From Oleiagrimonas citrea (GTDB lineage: Bacteria; Pseudomonadota; Gammaproteobacteria; Xanthomonadales; Rhodanobacteraceae), in contig NZ_JAAZQD010000003.1 in the NCBI RefSeq assembly GCF_012395255.1, forward strand, positions 1-64,000: DNA of 64,000 nt. Direction: 5' to 3'. The position numbers and the translations under genes are program-made. Below the pieces are notes generated by a model. It saw nothing but the letters and a program-made list of their open reading frames with translations. It searched no databases and was not told the origin of the DNA. Below, in pieces: positions 63,291-64,000 of the stretch (positions within the stretch are counted from its first letter, which is position 1; each line of letters starts with the position of its first letter).

Positions 63291-64000
63291 GCGGACTCCA
63301 GGTCGGGCAGCCAGGAGGCGCGTCGGTTGCCCGGCCGCGTGAACAGCATCTGCACGTCGCCGATGGAACGTTCCAGGAATCCGCCTTCGCAATAGGCCAG
63401 ATAGAACTCCCACATGCGCACGAATTGTTCGTCGTAGCCCAGTTCGCGCACGTCCGGCAGGCGTTCGAGGAAACGCTCGCGCCAGGCACGCAGGGTCAGT
63501 GCGTAACTCGGGCCGATGTCTTCCAGGTTGAACAGACGCAGGTCGCTGCTCTGCGCCGCCGACTGCAGCATCGCGCTGACGCACGGAATGAAGCTGCCCG
63601 GGAAAATGTAGCGCTTGATGAAGTCGACCGCGTTCAGCGCCTGCCGGTAGCGATGGTCTTCGATGGTGATGGCCTGGATCAGTGCCGCGCCATCGTGCTT
63701 GAGCAGGTTGGCGACGGTGCGGAAATAGGTGCCCAGATACTGGTGGCCGATGGCCTCGATCATCTCGATGGAGACCAGCTTGTCGTAGCGGCCTTCGAGG
63801 TCGCGGTAGTCCTCGAGCAGCACTGTGACGCGGTCCTGCAGACCGGCGTGCGCGATCCGCTGCCGGGCCAGATCGTACTGTTCCTGCGAGATCGTCGTGG
63901 TGGTCACCCGGCAGCCATAGCGCGAGGCGGCGTGAATAGCGAACCCGCCCCATCCGGTACCGATCTCGACCACGTGATCGTCGGCCTTCAGGTCCAACTT
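63287..64000 (-). CDS. Cyclopropane-fatty-acyl-phospholipid synthase family protein (5' truncated by window)
   Basis: The C-terminal 237 codons are visible and the frame is open to the window end (KLDLKADDHVVEIGTGWGGF is the SAM-binding motif). VSIEMIEAIGHQYLGTYF carries the family's catalytic Glu, and DFIKRYIFPGSFIPCVSAML and LRAWRERFL are classic CFA synthase segments. It transfers a methylene or methyl group from SAM to unsaturated phospholipid acyl chains. First visible gene of the minus-strand operon with DUF2878, DUF1295 and a second methyltransferase. Confidence 0.93.
   Translation of the reverse strand, partial: KLDLKADDHVVEIGTGWGGFAIHAASRYGCRVTTTTISQEQYDLARQRIAHAGLQDRVTVLLEDYRDLEGRYDKLVSIEMIEAIGHQYLGTYFRTVANLLKHDGAALIQAITIEDHRYRQALNAVDFIKRYIFPGSFIPCVSAMLQSAAQSSDLRLFNLEDIGPSYALTLRAWRERFLERLPDVRELGYDEQFVRMWEFYLAYCEGGFLERSIGDVQMLFTRPGNRRASWLPDLESA

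Overview
The window is a GC-rich chromosomal segment of a gammaproteobacterium. I place it tentatively in the Xanthomonadales (Lysobacterales), probably near Rhodanobacteraceae or Xanthomonadaceae. The reasons are the gene order and protein sequences of the ribosomal block, a zinc-free S14, a class II (plant-type) DAHP synthase, and -10 elements of the TACAAT/TATACT type. The assignment rests on pattern recognition; no search was run.

Layout. 1-14.8 kb: the 3' part of tuf, then an S10-spc-alpha ribosomal protein block (rpsJ to rplQ, with secY and rpoA), closed by a strong intrinsic terminator; rpmJ is not between secY and rpsM. 14.9-24 kb: dsbB, class II DAHP synthase, a secreted amidase, a diheme/triheme cytochrome c pair, a MUG-type DNA glycosylase overlapping a PP-loop ATPase of the Dph6 type, and typA. 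24.2-37.3 kb: a secreted class 2 lipase, then a catabolic cluster that looks like a poly-3-hydroxybutyrate (PHB) utilisation locus. It holds a GntP-family permease, a TonB-dependent receptor, a PHB-depolymerase-type lipoprotein, a CrbS-like hybrid sensor kinase with its CrbR-like LuxR regulator, 3-hydroxybutyrate dehydrogenase and a 3HB-oligomer hydrolase lipoprotein. 37.3-42.2 kb: ppiB, a GlsB/YeaQ membrane protein, a GalP-like sugar porter with palindromic operators, an aspartate-type aminotransferase and malate dehydrogenase. 42.3-48.7 kb: a second LuxR regulator/hybrid kinase pair in which the kinase has a DctB-type sensor, next to dctA and an OprO/P-type porin. 48.9-50.4 kb: tandem exported peroxiredoxins and a GDCCVxC mini-protein.

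50.5-59.2 kb: the methylcitrate genes prpB-prpC and prpD, separated by about 5 kb. That interval holds a K+ channel, two UspA genes, fadH and terC. Part of it (channel end, usp, fadH end) was duplicated in tandem with a period near 1 kb, and one copy of the flanking gene ends has decayed to pseudogenes. terC is preceded by what I read as a yybP-ykoY (Mn2+) riboswitch with its own promoter. fadH carries a perfect PsrA-type palindrome at its predicted start site. 59.4-64 kb: an OmpA-type porin, then a translationally coupled minus-strand operon (CFA synthase, DUF2878, DUF1295, CFA-like methyltransferase) that continues past the window end.

Functional theme. After the housekeeping ribosomal block, much of the window serves the use of small carboxylates and storage polyesters: PHB and 3-hydroxybutyrate, C4-dicarboxylates, propionate, unsaturated fatty acids and malate. 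Two paralogous hybrid-kinase/LuxR pairs are the likely sensors.
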